Notes: generated from the letters alone by a model not told the origin. 12,710 nucleotides of DNA from an uncultured Demequina sp. (GCA_937925595.1 CALALQ010000292.1:1-12710), one strand, 5' to 3'. Positions 5,195 through 11,566 are shown, counted from the first letter of the stretch. Made by a program: numbers and translations.

Positions 5195-5925
5195 TGCCCG
5201 TCTCCCTCGTGGGCGGCATGCGGCGCCAGCTCGCGCAGCTTCTTGCCGAACGCCGCTGCGAGGCGGTGGAACTGTTCCGCCGGCCAGGGCGAGCCGTCGA
5301 GCGGCGATTCCAGCGTGATCCCGCACAGCCGGAAGGCGGCCGTCTCCAGGCCCCAAAGGTCGGGCGCGGCGCCCAGCTCGCGCAGGCGGGCGAGGATGCA
5401 GTGGCACAGGCTGCTCGCCAGCACCGTCGGGCTGAGCGGCCGGCCGTTGAGATCGGTCTGGCGCCATCCGGCACGCTCGGCCATCGCCTTCAGCGCCTCG
5501 ATCAGCTTGTGACAGTCGGACTGGCGGGCCCAGACGAACCGCTCGCAGCCGAGCTGCTTGCAGGCGAACGCCTCCAGCGCCTGCTCGGCCGGGTTGTGCA
5601 CCACGCCGAGATGATAGAGCGAGATCCACAGCGCCCGGGCCTTCTTGGCCGCCGGGAACTGCGCCACGCCCTTCGCGCCGGACTTCGGCAGCGAGCGGAA
5701 GCCCTTGGACTTCAGCCAGTCGAGCATCTTTTCCAGTTGGCGATCGTCGCACTCGCGCAGGCTCATGCGGCCGGTCGCCTGCAGCAGGCCCTGGCGATAG
5801 TCGTCCTCCGCCATCGCCAGCTGGTGCCGGGCGATGTTGATCTTCGCGATCATCGCCCGTCGATGCTGGCTCGAGGCGTCGAAGCGTGCGGGGCGGCCCC
5901 CGCTGATGGTGGCCATCATGGTCAT
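5191..5925 (-). CDS. gemA: GemA family protein (Mu gp16, DUF1018)
   Basis: Mu GemA is an early protein reported to change host DNA supercoiling and gene expression. This protein is 244 residues, longer than most GemA proteins. Residues 21-76 fit the family start (MIAKINIARHQLAMAEDDYR, MLDWLKSKGF). Residues 95-155 fit the second conserved block (KARALWISLYHLGVV, DCHKLIEALKAMAER). From about residue 158 onward there is an extra C-terminal region with LSPTVLASSLCHCILARLRE and WPAEQFHRLAAAFGKKLREL, whose role I cannot tell. The start is the ATG in an ATGA overlap at 5925; in-frame codons further upstream shadow the DnaA-like gene. Its place between B and mor is the expected one. Confidence 0.88.
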   Translation of the reverse strand: MTMMATISGGRPARFDASSQHRRAMIAKINIARHQLAMAEDDYRQGLLQATGRMSLRECDDRQLEKMLDWLKSKGFRSLPKSGAKGVAQFPAAKKARALWISLYHLGVVHNPAEQALEAFACKQLGCERFVWARQSDCHKLIEALKAMAERAGWRQTDLNGRPLSPTVLASSLCHCILARLRELGAAPDLWGLETAAFRLCGITLESPLDGSPWPAEQFHRLAAAFGKKLRELAPHAAHEGDGQ

Positions 5926-6293
5926 GGCATTGCCTTTCGGGATTGGGCGGCGAACTCGAGGAAGCGGCCGCACGCGGTGGCGAAGTCCTCGTCCTCGGCC
6001 ATCAGCCGCGGCACCAGGTCGAGCCAGAGGTGCCGGATCGAGGAGTGGTTCTTGTGGAGCCAGGCGCCGATGCGAGAGTAGCTCGCGTCGAGCCCGCCGA
6101 AGCTCTTGGCGATCGACACGAACAGCGCCCGGGCGCGGGTGGCCTCGTGCGAGGTGCGGCGGCCGCGCAGCACGGCCGGCCGGAGGCCCGTCTCCCGCTC
6201 GACGAACGCGAAAGCGAGGGCGCGCAGCGCGTGCGGCGAGACGACTGGCACGTCGGGCAGCGCGCGTCGGCAGCACGGGCAGCGCGCCGTCAT
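5922..6293 (-). CDS. DnaA domain IV-like DNA-binding protein with N-terminal CxxC
   Basis: The product is 123 residues and starts at an ATGA overlap. Residues 5-8 are CPCC (possible zinc or redox pair). Residues 27-92 resemble the C-terminal domain of DnaA: AFVERETGLRPAVLRGRRTS, then EATRARALFVSIAKSFGG, then SYSRIGAWLHKNHSSIRHLW. The last part matches the DnaA signature with its DHSTV-type loop, here NHSS. There is no AAA domain, so it cannot be an initiator ATPase. It may bind DnaA-box-like sites in phage or host DNA, or compete with host DnaA. That role is inference; the fold assignment is fairly strong. The ATGA at its 3' end couples it to gemA. Confidence 0.72.
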   Translation of the reverse strand: MTARCPCCRRALPDVPVVSPHALRALAFAFVERETGLRPAVLRGRRTSHEATRARALFVSIAKSFGGLDASYSRIGAWLHKNHSSIRHLWLDLVPRLMAEDEDFATACGRFLEFAAQSRKAMP

Positions 6294-6706
6294 GACCACA
6301 CCCCCAGCGCATCGGCGATCAGCGCGATCGCCACCGTCGCGTTGGCGCCGATCGCCGCGGCGAGGGCAAAGCCGGCGAACTCGCGCGCCGCGGCGCCGGC
6401 GCCGAACTCGGCGTCGAACTCCGCCCACTTGCGGCGGATCGCGCCGAGCCAGTGCTGGCGAATCCTCGCCTCCTGCACGGCCTGGTGCGGCCGGGCGACC
6501 GCGTCGCGCCACCCGCACTGGCACGTCGCCAGTCTCTCGCCGTTGGGGCCGATCGTCATCGAGACGACGTGCTCGCATGCGGGTATGCAGCGGCCGCACA
6601 GCGGGCTGCCATAGTGCGCCTGTGGCGAAACCTCAGGCACCCCGCACAGGAAGCACCTGTCGGCGCCGGGCGGCTGCCTCGGTTCGACGGCGGCCGCCCG
6701 GGTCAC
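6290..6706 (-). CDS. Cysteine/histidine-rich protein with C-terminal hydrophobic segment (138 aa)
   Basis: The start is the GTG at 6706 in a GTGA overlap, and the stop overlaps the next ATG (ATGA). Residues 18-46 carry C18-x2-C21, C37-x2-C40 and C44-x-H46, a two-pair zinc ribbon. A second cluster has C62-x-C64-G, H74 and H85 (ERLATCQCGW, AVQEARIRQHW). Residues about 110-136 (EFAGFALAAAIGANATVAIA and following) are hydrophobic and could be one membrane span or a buried helix. The family is not recognised. It may be a zinc adaptor, perhaps membrane-linked. It lies between B and gemA, where Mu and many relatives keep kil, gam and other semi-essential early genes. Confidence 0.62.
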   Translation of the reverse strand: MTRAAAVEPRQPPGADRCFLCGVPEVSPQAHYGSPLCGRCIPACEHVVSMTIGPNGERLATCQCGWRDAVARPHQAVQEARIRQHWLGAIRRKWAEFDAEFGAGAAAREFAGFALAAAIGANATVAIALIADALGVWS

Positions 6707-6846
6707 CGCCTGACTCCCCGGTACTCGAGGTCGCTGTGGGCGCACCTGTTCTGGCCGCACTTCGCGCAGCTCCGCCCCTCAGGATCGAGCGCGGCGCGCC
6801 AGGCGCCGGGGTCCTCGGCGCCGTCCTCGATCGTCACGGTGCTCAC
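6703..6846 (-). CDS. Tiny putative zinc-binding protein (47 aa)
   Basis: The start is a GTG in a GTGA overlap with the B stop, and the stop overlaps the following GTG (GTGA). The N-terminal half is acidic. The C-terminal half holds C27-x2-C30-x4-C35-x-H37 (SCAKCGQNRCAHSD), a likely zinc site, followed by a Tyr/Arg-rich end. The family is not recognised. The tight coupling on both sides and the lack of any other good frame support the call, though the protein is very small. It opens a run of three zinc-type genes between B and gemA. Confidence 0.55.
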   Translation of the reverse strand: MSTVTIEDGAEDPGAWRAALDPEGRSCAKCGQNRCAHSDLEYRGVRR

Positions 6847-7808
6847 GCCGCCACCCCGCGCGACGAAAGCTGCGCCCACGCGTCCTGGACGTGGGAGACG
6901 GCCAGCTCCTCCTTGCCGCCTTGGGCCAGCATGGTCGCCAGCTCGAGCGTCCAGGTCGCGCTCCGTAGCGCGCCGGGCAGCTTGGCGATGCGATGGATCT
7001 CGGCATGGATCGCCGGGTCGGTGATACCCCACGCGTCGATGAGCGCATCGACGTCCTCGGCCAGCGGCTGCAGCTTCACCAGCTTCAGCGAAACGCGGCT
7101 GAAAATCTGCGCGAACGCGTCGGAACGGTTGCCGCCCTCGAGCTGCTGCAACAGGCTCTTGTTGCCGAACAGCGCGATGCCGACGCCCGTCACGTCGTAC
7201 CAGCCCCGCATCTCCTCGATCGCGCGCACCGTCAGGTGCTGCGCTTCGTCGAACACGATCAGCGGGTTCTCGAGTGTCTGCAGACGGTCCATCACCATCG
7301 TCGACAGCGCCTCGGGGCTGCCCGAGGCGTTCGGCACGCCGAGCGCGCGCAGCACGGCCTTGCACATGGCGTAGAGCCCGCTGGTCGCGGGCCGGATCGG
7401 GACCACGAACACGTTGGTGTTGCATGCGCGATAATGCTCGGCAGTGATGGACTTGCTGCAGCCCGCGGCGAGCGCGGCCACGGTGATGCGGCCGCGGTGG
7501 GCCCAGCGCAGCAGGTGGATCAGCTGGTTGGTGGTGGCGGTCGGGAAAAAGCCCGGGATCTCGGGCGCCTCGGCCCTGATCGCCGCCTGCTGGGCCAGCG
7601 TCTGGCGATAGCGGAAGATCGCCTCGGCCATCGGCTCGAGCCGGCCCTTGTAGTTCTTGCTGGCGAACAGCGACAGCGTCTGGTGCTTGACATCGGGCCC
7701 GAGGCGAGCGGCGAGCTGGGGCCAGCTGAGGCCCGTGTCGCGCTTGTGCTCGACGAGCCAGAGCCGCTGCTCCTCGATGTCGATGGGCTGGTCCTTCGGG
7801 TCGTTCAT
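6843..7808 (-). CDS. B: Mu B-type AAA ATPase, transposition target-capture protein
   Basis: MuB proteins are AAA ATPases that coat target DNA, deliver it to the transposase and give target immunity. This one is 321 residues, as usual for the group. Residues 12-66 are an N-terminal HTH (TGLSWPQLAARLG). Walker B is clear at 183-190 (LIVFDEAQ), with sensor-1-like GIALFGN at 210-216. The C-terminal domain (GITDPAIHAEIHRIAKLPGA) is a helical MuB_C-like lid. At the expected Walker A position, residues 113-120 read LAAGCSKS. The Lys-Ser pair is kept, but the glycines at positions 1 and 6 of GxxxxGK[ST] are Leu and Ser, so ATP binding may be altered. The ATG start follows AGGAG, and the stop is coupled to the next gene by GTGA. 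Identity is well supported by its place after A. Confidence 0.9.
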   Translation of the reverse strand: MNDPKDQPIDIEEQRLWLVEHKRDTGLSWPQLAARLGPDVKHQTLSLFASKNYKGRLEPMAEAIFRYRQTLAQQAAIRAEAPEIPGFFPTATTNQLIHLLRWAHRGRITVAALAAGCSKSITAEHYRACNTNVFVVPIRPATSGLYAMCKAVLRALGVPNASGSPEALSTMVMDRLQTLENPLIVFDEAQHLTVRAIEEMRGWYDVTGVGIALFGNKSLLQQLEGGNRSDAFAQIFSRVSLKLVKLQPLAEDVDALIDAWGITDPAIHAEIHRIAKLPGALRSATWTLELATMLAQGGKEELAVSHVQDAWAQLSSRGVAA

Positions 7809-7823
7809 GCTACATGCGCTCCT
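7809..7823 (-). promoter_or_regulatory. Shine-Dalgarno and ATG-TAG minimal reading frame before the B gene
   Basis: On the minus strand AGGAG (7823-7819) is followed by CGC and then an ATG-TAG start-stop pair (7815-7810). The B gene's own ATG at 7808 comes one base later. The SD is 10 bases from the B start and only 3 from the minimal frame. This layout could let ribosomes stall or reinitiate at B, which would tune B output. It may also be chance. Confidence 0.3.
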
Positions 7824-7842
7824 GTCTCTGATTGCGGGACCT

Positions 7843-7875
7843 GGCGCGCGGCGGGGGGCAGCCCGGCCGCGCGCC
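7843..7875 (-). promoter_or_regulatory. 10-bp perfect inverted repeat between transposase A and B
   Basis: Arms 7843-7852 (ggcgcgcggc) and 7866-7875 (gccgcgcgcc) are exact reverse complements around a 13-base spacer. The repeat begins three bases after the transposase stop. In RNA this would be a very stable G+C hairpin. There is no T-run after it on either strand, so it is not a standard intrinsic terminator. It may act as a 3' stabiliser, a processing site or an attenuator that lowers B relative to A, or as a binding site in DNA. Confidence 0.5.
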
Positions 7876-7878
7876 GCT

Positions 7879-9855
7879 TCAATCGTCGCCCTGGACCAGG
7901 CTCAGCCGGCCGAAGACGCGCGATTCTCTCTCCTCGTGGGCTTGGGCGATGGGGCTGGGCTCGGCCTTCAGCGCGGCCGCGCCGCGCGTCGTCAGCACCG
8001 GGCGTACCGGGCGCACGACGCTGGCGGCGGGGATCTCGGGCTCGGCGATCGGCGCCTGCAGCTCGGCGACCGCCTCGGCCGCCAGCAGCCGCTCGGCCTC
8101 GAGGCCCTCGCGCATCCGGCGCATCGCTTCCTTGCGCCGCTTTTTCGCCGCCACCGCGCCCGCCTGGTCGGCGAACCCGTAGTCCTGGATCAGCTCGAGC
8201 CGGGCGAGATAGCGGCCGTCGCGGCCATAGGCGTGGATCTCGCGGTGGAGGTTGTCCGGGTGGAACCGAACCGTCACCAGCTCGCCGAGGTACTGGCCGC
8301 ACTCGGGCGCCCAGTAGCGGTTGCCATACAGCTCGATCTCGCCGGTGCGGCGGTTCACCCGCTTCTGCTCGGCTGCGAGCAGCGCCATGCGCAGCTGTTC
8401 GGGCCCGGCCTTGCGGATTGTCGAGGCCGCGTAGCTCTCGGCGAAGGTCTCGTCGAAGCTTCGGCCGCGCGCCGTCTCGGTCCGCCGGCCGAGGCGAGCG
8501 TTGTGGTCGGCGATTCCCTGGGCCACGATCTGCTCGAACTCGGCCCACTGCACGGCCCGCTTGCCGTAGTTCGCCGGTTTGTTCGTCGGGCTGTTGCCCG
8601 TGTAGGCGCCGGCGCAGGCCGGGTGGCGCGCGATCCGGTCGCTGAGGTCGCGGAAGGCGCGCTCGATCGGCTTCGACTGGCCGTGATAGATCTGCGCGAA
8701 CCGCACCTGTATGCCGAGCGAGACCAGCAGGCCCGCCGGCTCCTCGGCGATGATCTTGCCGCGATAGCGCGTCGCCGCGCCGGCCGTCAGCGCTTTGCTG
8801 GCGAACGTCCGGCTGTTGTCGAGGTAGCAGCGGTTCGGGATGCCGTAACGTTCGAACAGGTCGGCGAAGGCGAGCCGGGTGGCGAGCACGTTTTCCGATA
8901 GGTCGAGCCGCCAGGCGAGCAGCTTGCGGCTGTAGACGTCCTGGATCGCGATCAGGACCGGGCGCACCGGCTTGCCGCCGTGCGGCGGGGTAACGAACAC
9001 GTCGAACTGGTGGCCGTCGATGTTGACCAGGTCCATCGCGTGGGTGCCGGCCAGCGTCCTCCGGTTGTCCGGGATCGAGCGCGCGGCCTTTTCGGCGCCG
9101 CCGCGGGCGAGGAGCACGACGCCGGGGTCCAGCTCCTTCAAGCGGCGCCTGAACGTCGCCTCAGTCGGGATTGAGAGCCCTCTCAAAGCCGCCGCCGCGG
9201 CCGTCCGGTCGTAGCAGCTGGTGAGGCTCGGGCACTCGGGCCGAAGGTAATCGCTCTTGAACAGGTTCCACAGCCAGGGGTCGATCTCGGCCGCCCTGCC
9301 GCCGCCCTTGTACTGCGGCGCGAGCGCCGGCAGACGGTCGCCGGGCGCGACGCCGTCGATCGCGCGCAGCCAGCTCCAGATCGTCGCCGGCTTGGCCTTC
9401 TCGTGGCGCGCGGAGACGCTGGCGATCGCCGCGGTGCGGCTGAGGCCCGATTCCTCGAGCAGCTCCACCTCGTTCACGATCTGCAGGCGCCGTCGCGCCT
9501 CCGCGCGCACCTTCTCCGGTTGCGCCTCGAGCCACTGCCACCCGGCCGGGGTGCTCTCCTCGGCCGGCCGCGGCTTCAGCGGCGCGCAGATCCCGCGCCG
9601 TGCGAGCTCGAGCCGGGCTTCGCCCGGCAGCAGCGAGACGTGGTACTCGAGTCCCCCGCCGCGCCCCTCGCGCGGCCGCACCAGCAGCTCGCCATCGGCC
9701 CCCCTGCGGCGCGGCCAGCGCTCCCGGTCCGCGCGCCGGTTGATCGATCGCTTGTCTCCCGGCAGCCCCGGCAGCGCGAGCTCGGCCAGTTCCGAGGCCG
9801 TGAACCACTCGCGCGGCTCGGGTGCATAGGCGTCGTCAAGTGCGCGGCTTGCCAC
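7879..9855 (-). CDS. A: Mu-type DDE transposase (MuA family)
   Basis: This enzyme would catalyse cutting and strand transfer at the phage ends during integration and replicative transposition. The product is 658 residues, close to MuA (663). The start is a GTG with GGGAG six bases upstream, and it overlaps the preceding gene by 20 bases. Residues about 15-90 form the N-terminal winged helix (EWFTASELAELALPGLPGDK) and about 100-250 the end-binding HTH domains. The RNase H-like core carries the catalytic triad D280 (VNIDGHQFDVF), D346 (YLDNSRTF) and E398 (KPIERAF). The 66 and 52 residues between them match MuA closely. A beta-barrel region (GEIELYGNRYWAPECGQYLG) and a basic helix (AAKKRRKEAMRRMR) follow, like MuA domains II and III. 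The C-terminal tail would contact the B ATPase. All catalytic residues are present, so the protein looks functional. Confidence 0.96.
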   Translation of the reverse strand: MASRALDDAYAPEPREWFTASELAELALPGLPGDKRSINRRADRERWPRRRGADGELLVRPREGRGGGLEYHVSLLPGEARLELARRGICAPLKPRPAEESTPAGWQWLEAQPEKVRAEARRRLQIVNEVELLEESGLSRTAAIASVSARHEKAKPATIWSWLRAIDGVAPGDRLPALAPQYKGGGRAAEIDPWLWNLFKSDYLRPECPSLTSCYDRTAAAAALRGLSIPTEATFRRRLKELDPGVVLLARGGAEKAARSIPDNRRTLAGTHAMDLVNIDGHQFDVFVTPPHGGKPVRPVLIAIQDVYSRKLLAWRLDLSENVLATRLAFADLFERYGIPNRCYLDNSRTFASKALTAGAATRYRGKIIAEEPAGLLVSLGIQVRFAQIYHGQSKPIERAFRDLSDRIARHPACAGAYTGNSPTNKPANYGKRAVQWAEFEQIVAQGIADHNARLGRRTETARGRSFDETFAESYAASTIRKAGPEQLRMALLAAEQKRVNRRTGEIELYGNRYWAPECGQYLGELVTVRFHPDNLHREIHAYGRDGRYLARLELIQDYGFADQAGAVAAKKRRKEAMRRMREGLEAERLLAAEAVAELQAPIAEPEIPAASVVRPVRPVLTTRGAAALKAEPSPIAQAHEERESRVFGRLSLVQGDD

Positions 9856-10312
9856 CCTGGTCTCCCGTCCGGATTAGCGGCGCCTGGGCGGCGATCCGCC
9901 GGCGTTCCGCCTTCAAGTGTTCGATGTGCCGGTCGATGTGGCCGAGGCGCGCGGTCAGCACTTCCTCGCCGACGAGCAGCGCCGCCCCGATCTCGCGCAG
10001 CAGTGGATCGAGCAGGTCCTGCCGGTCGGTCACCGCCACCAAGGCGAAGAACCGGCTCATCGGCACCTTGTGCTCCTCGCGCGCCGGGCTCGCGTAGGCG
10101 TCGAGCATCGACTTGCTGACGTCCTCGCCCAACAGCTCGCTCATTCGCGCGGCGATCTCCCAACGCGACCGCTCGTCGCTGTTGAGTATGGTGCCGACCG
10201 TGCTGCAGATTCGCTGCTCGAGCCCCGCCAGCGACGCGACGCCCGCCACCGGCGCCGGCGGCACGTCGAACGCGAAGCCCAGCTGGCCCGGATGCGGCTT
10301 GGCCTTAGGCAT
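9836..10312 (-). CDS. Conserved-looking phage protein immediately upstream of transposase A (158 aa)
   Basis: The ATG start at 10312 overlaps the preceding stop by 8 bases (ATGCCTAA). The N-terminal 25 residues are basic and Pro-rich. Residues about 28-130 look like a folded helical domain, including LEQRICSTVGTILNSDERSR, LLGEDVSKSMLDAYASPARE and FFALVAVTDRQDLLDPLLRE. The last third is a predicted coiled coil (ARLGHIDRHIEHLKAERRRI). I recall similar proteins directly before the transposase in other alphaproteobacterial Mu-like prophages, but I know no function. Its position suggests a part in regulating or helping transposition. The 3' end overlaps the transposase start by 20 bases. Confidence 0.7.
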   Translation of the reverse strand: MPKAKPHPGQLGFAFDVPPAPVAGVASLAGLEQRICSTVGTILNSDERSRWEIAARMSELLGEDVSKSMLDAYASPAREEHKVPMSRFFALVAVTDRQDLLDPLLREIGAALLVGEEVLTARLGHIDRHIEHLKAERRRIAAQAPLIRTGDQGGKPRT

Positions 10313-10628
10313 GGCCACCTCCCGCCTCGCCCAGGAGCGCCTCGAACAGGTCGTTTTCGGCAATCGTGTCGAGGAGGGCGACGGCGAGCTCCGCAACGTC
10401 CAGGCCACGCGCTTGGCCCTCCTTGGCGAGCGCCTTGGAAAGCTTGAACGGCAGCGTCAGCTTGCGGTGACCGATGCTGTGCCAAGCGCTGTTGAGGACG
10501 GTGTTGACGTAGAGCGGGCTCCGGCCCACTCGCTCGCCGATCTCGACGGGAGTCAGGCCCTCGGCGGACAGGGCGCGGCAGGCAGCGGCGATCGACGGAT
10601 ACCCGAGGATCGGGGTCGTCTTAGGCAC
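10305..10628 (-). CDS. Helix-turn-helix phage protein upstream of the transposase (107 aa)
   Basis: I chose the GTG at 10628 because GGGAGG lies five bases before it and the product then begins with a compact fold. An in-frame GTG at 10679 overlaps the preceding stop (GTGA) and has GGAGG about ten bases upstream. It would add 17 residues, so the start is uncertain. Residues about 12-45 (SIAAACRALSAEGLTPVEIG, ERVGRSPLYVNTVLN) are a clear helix-turn-helix. The C-terminal half has a basic stretch and an acidic Leu/Ala-rich helix (VAELAVALLDTIAENDLFEA) that may dimerise. It could be a Ner-like or other early regulator, but I cannot name the family. The last 8 bases overlap the next gene. Confidence 0.7.
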   Translation of the reverse strand: MPKTTPILGYPSIAAACRALSAEGLTPVEIGERVGRSPLYVNTVLNSAWHSIGHRKLTLPFKLSKALAKEGQARGLDVAELAVALLDTIAENDLFEALLGEAGGGHA

Positions 10629-10675
10629 GGGCGCCTCCCGGAGGAGTACCGCTGTCGAAGGCGTTCGCGCGGGGC
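10629..10675 (-). promoter_or_regulatory. Short intergenic leader with ribosome-binding site before the 107-aa HTH gene
   Basis: This is one of three real gaps between genes in the window. On the minus strand it ends in a strong Shine-Dalgarno (GGGAGG) placed five bases before GTG 10628. The SD is the right arm of a small dyad, CCTCC-G-GGAGG, which could pair with itself or with a neighbouring strand. No convincing -10/-35 promoter is visible. If the alternative GTG at 10679 is used, this stretch is coding rather than a leader. Confidence 0.35.
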
Positions 10676-10828
10676 TCACACATACTCGAGCCCTCCGCCC
10701 ATCTGATCGTCGCCGACCGGCTCGGCCGAAGCTGCCTGCAGCGCGACCGGGCATCCGCGGTAGGCGCAGGGAGTCGTGCGCTGCTGCCTGCAGATCGTAC
10801 ACCGAAGGGGGGTCGCGACCTCAGCCAT
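10676..10828 (-). CDS. Small four-cysteine zinc-knuckle protein (50 aa)
   Basis: The start is the ATG at 10828, inside the last codons of the preceding gene (ATGGCTGA, 8-base overlap). The frame extends upstream, but only as a shadow. Almost the whole protein is one module, C10-x2-C13-x7-C21-x4-C26-P, followed by a short acidic tail ending GGGLEYV. The cysteine spacing, the Pro before the third Cys and the Pro-Val after the fourth are the same as in the C-terminus of the preceding protein. It looks like a detached or duplicated copy of that zinc module. The function is unknown. Its small size and zinc ligands fit a protein- or nucleic-acid-binding accessory factor. Confidence 0.6.
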   Translation of the reverse strand: MAEVATPLRCTICRQQRTTPCAYRGCPVALQAASAEPVGDDQMGGGLEYV

Positions 10829-11318
10829 GGCGCACCGGACACCAGTTTCGGGCGCACGGCGCACTCGCCCAGTCTCCGCAGCCGTGGCAGCGGCGCTGGA
10901 CGGGCTCACCGTCGCGGATGAAGGGAGCCGGCGGCGGCTCGCGCAATTCGGTGCGAGGTTGACAGGCATTCGCAGGGGTCCTTTCGCCTTCCCCCGCCGC
11001 GGCCCCGCTTGGTCCTTCTGGTGCCTGCCCTTCGCGGCCGCCCTCGCTGTCGGCCGTTGAGATCCCCGCGACGGGAAGCTCGGGATTCGGTGCCGCCGCG
11101 ACCTTGATCGCGTCGTCGTTGGCGGACTTCGCGCGCGGCTTCGTCCAGGTGGACGGCCGCGTCGGATTGGGGGCGGAGGGCCGTGGCCGATCGACCAGCC
11201 TGACCGGCAGGATCGGCACGCTCACCACACCGGCCGGCCGCTGAGCCGCGAGTTGCAGCACGCCGCGTACGATTGCCGGCGTGATGGTCAGTCGCGGCGG
11301 CCTGACGTTCGACGGCAT
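10821..11318 (-). CDS. Pro/Ala-rich protein with C-terminal four-cysteine zinc module
   Basis: This 165-residue protein starts at the TGATG overlap at 11318. The much longer frame upstream only shadows the neighbouring genes. Residues 1-45 (TITPAIVRGVLQLAAQRPAG) look folded. Residues 45-135 are a low-complexity Pro/Ala/Gly/Glu-rich linker, likely disordered. The last 25 residues carry C144-x2-C147-x7-C155-x4-C160-P, a probable zinc knuckle or ribbon. The next gene has the same cysteine spacing. The function is unknown, and a nucleic-acid or protein adaptor role would fit the zinc module. Its 3' end overlaps the next gene by 8 bases. Confidence 0.65.
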   Translation of the reverse strand: MPSNVRPPRLTITPAIVRGVLQLAAQRPAGVVSVPILPVRLVDRPRPSAPNPTRPSTWTKPRAKSANDDAIKVAAAPNPELPVAGISTADSEGGREGQAPEGPSGAAAGEGERTPANACQPRTELREPPPAPFIRDGEPVQRRCHGCGDWASAPCARNWCPVRHG

Positions 11319-11566
11319 CAGTTCCTCCACCACGGTTCGCGCGGCTCGTCGGGGTCGTGGCTGGAGCGGCAGGCCAGCTCGGCCAGGCCCGGCACCAGCG
11401 GCGCCTCGATCTTCGCCTTCAGGCGCGCGGCGCACGCCTGCCGCTCGCGCCGCTTGAGCTCGCGTTCGGCCTCGATCGGCGTGCAGCCGAGCTCCTGCGC
11501 CAGCAGGAACACGTGGCGATGCGCCCGGTAGTATTCGGCGTCGGAGTTGAAGTCGGCGCGGCGCAT
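11318..11566 (-). CDS. Hypothetical phage protein (82 aa), charged and helical
   Basis: The ATG begins on the base after the upstream TAG, so the genes abut. The family is not recognised. The N-terminus (residues 8-40) is a charged helical segment, YYRAHRHVFLLAQELGCTP followed by IEAERELKRRERQA, that could be a small helix-turn-helix or a coiled coil. The C-terminus is acidic and proline-containing and ends PREPWWRN. There is no signal peptide or membrane segment. It sits inside a run of small regulatory-type genes, and its stop overlaps the next ATG (TGATG). A DNA-binding role is possible but not shown. Confidence 0.65.
   Translation of the reverse strand: MRRADFNSDAEYYRAHRHVFLLAQELGCTPIEAERELKRRERQACAARLKAKIEAPLVPGLAELACRSSHDPDEPREPWWRN

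Noticed and set aside
6106..7374. Plus-strand open frame of 422 codons
   Set aside because: Arg/Ser/Ala-rich translation opposite B and the zinc genes; no ribosome site or domain supports it.
7843..7875. Inverted repeat considered as an intrinsic terminator after A
   Set aside because: No T-run follows the stem on either strand and B continues in the same direction, so I list it as a regulatory hairpin only.
6993..8645. Plus-strand open frame of 550 codons, antisense to A and B
   Set aside because: It lies opposite two well-identified genes, is Arg/Ala/Pro-rich with no domain, and is the open antisense frame expected in very G+C-rich DNA.
7657..8901. Plus-strand open frame of 414 codons over the transposase
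   Set aside because: Antisense shadow of the A and B coding sequences, without family features.
9161..9808. Minus-strand 215-codon frame inside the transposase
   Set aside because: Out-of-frame shadow of the MuA-type gene, with Arg/Ala/Gly-rich translation.
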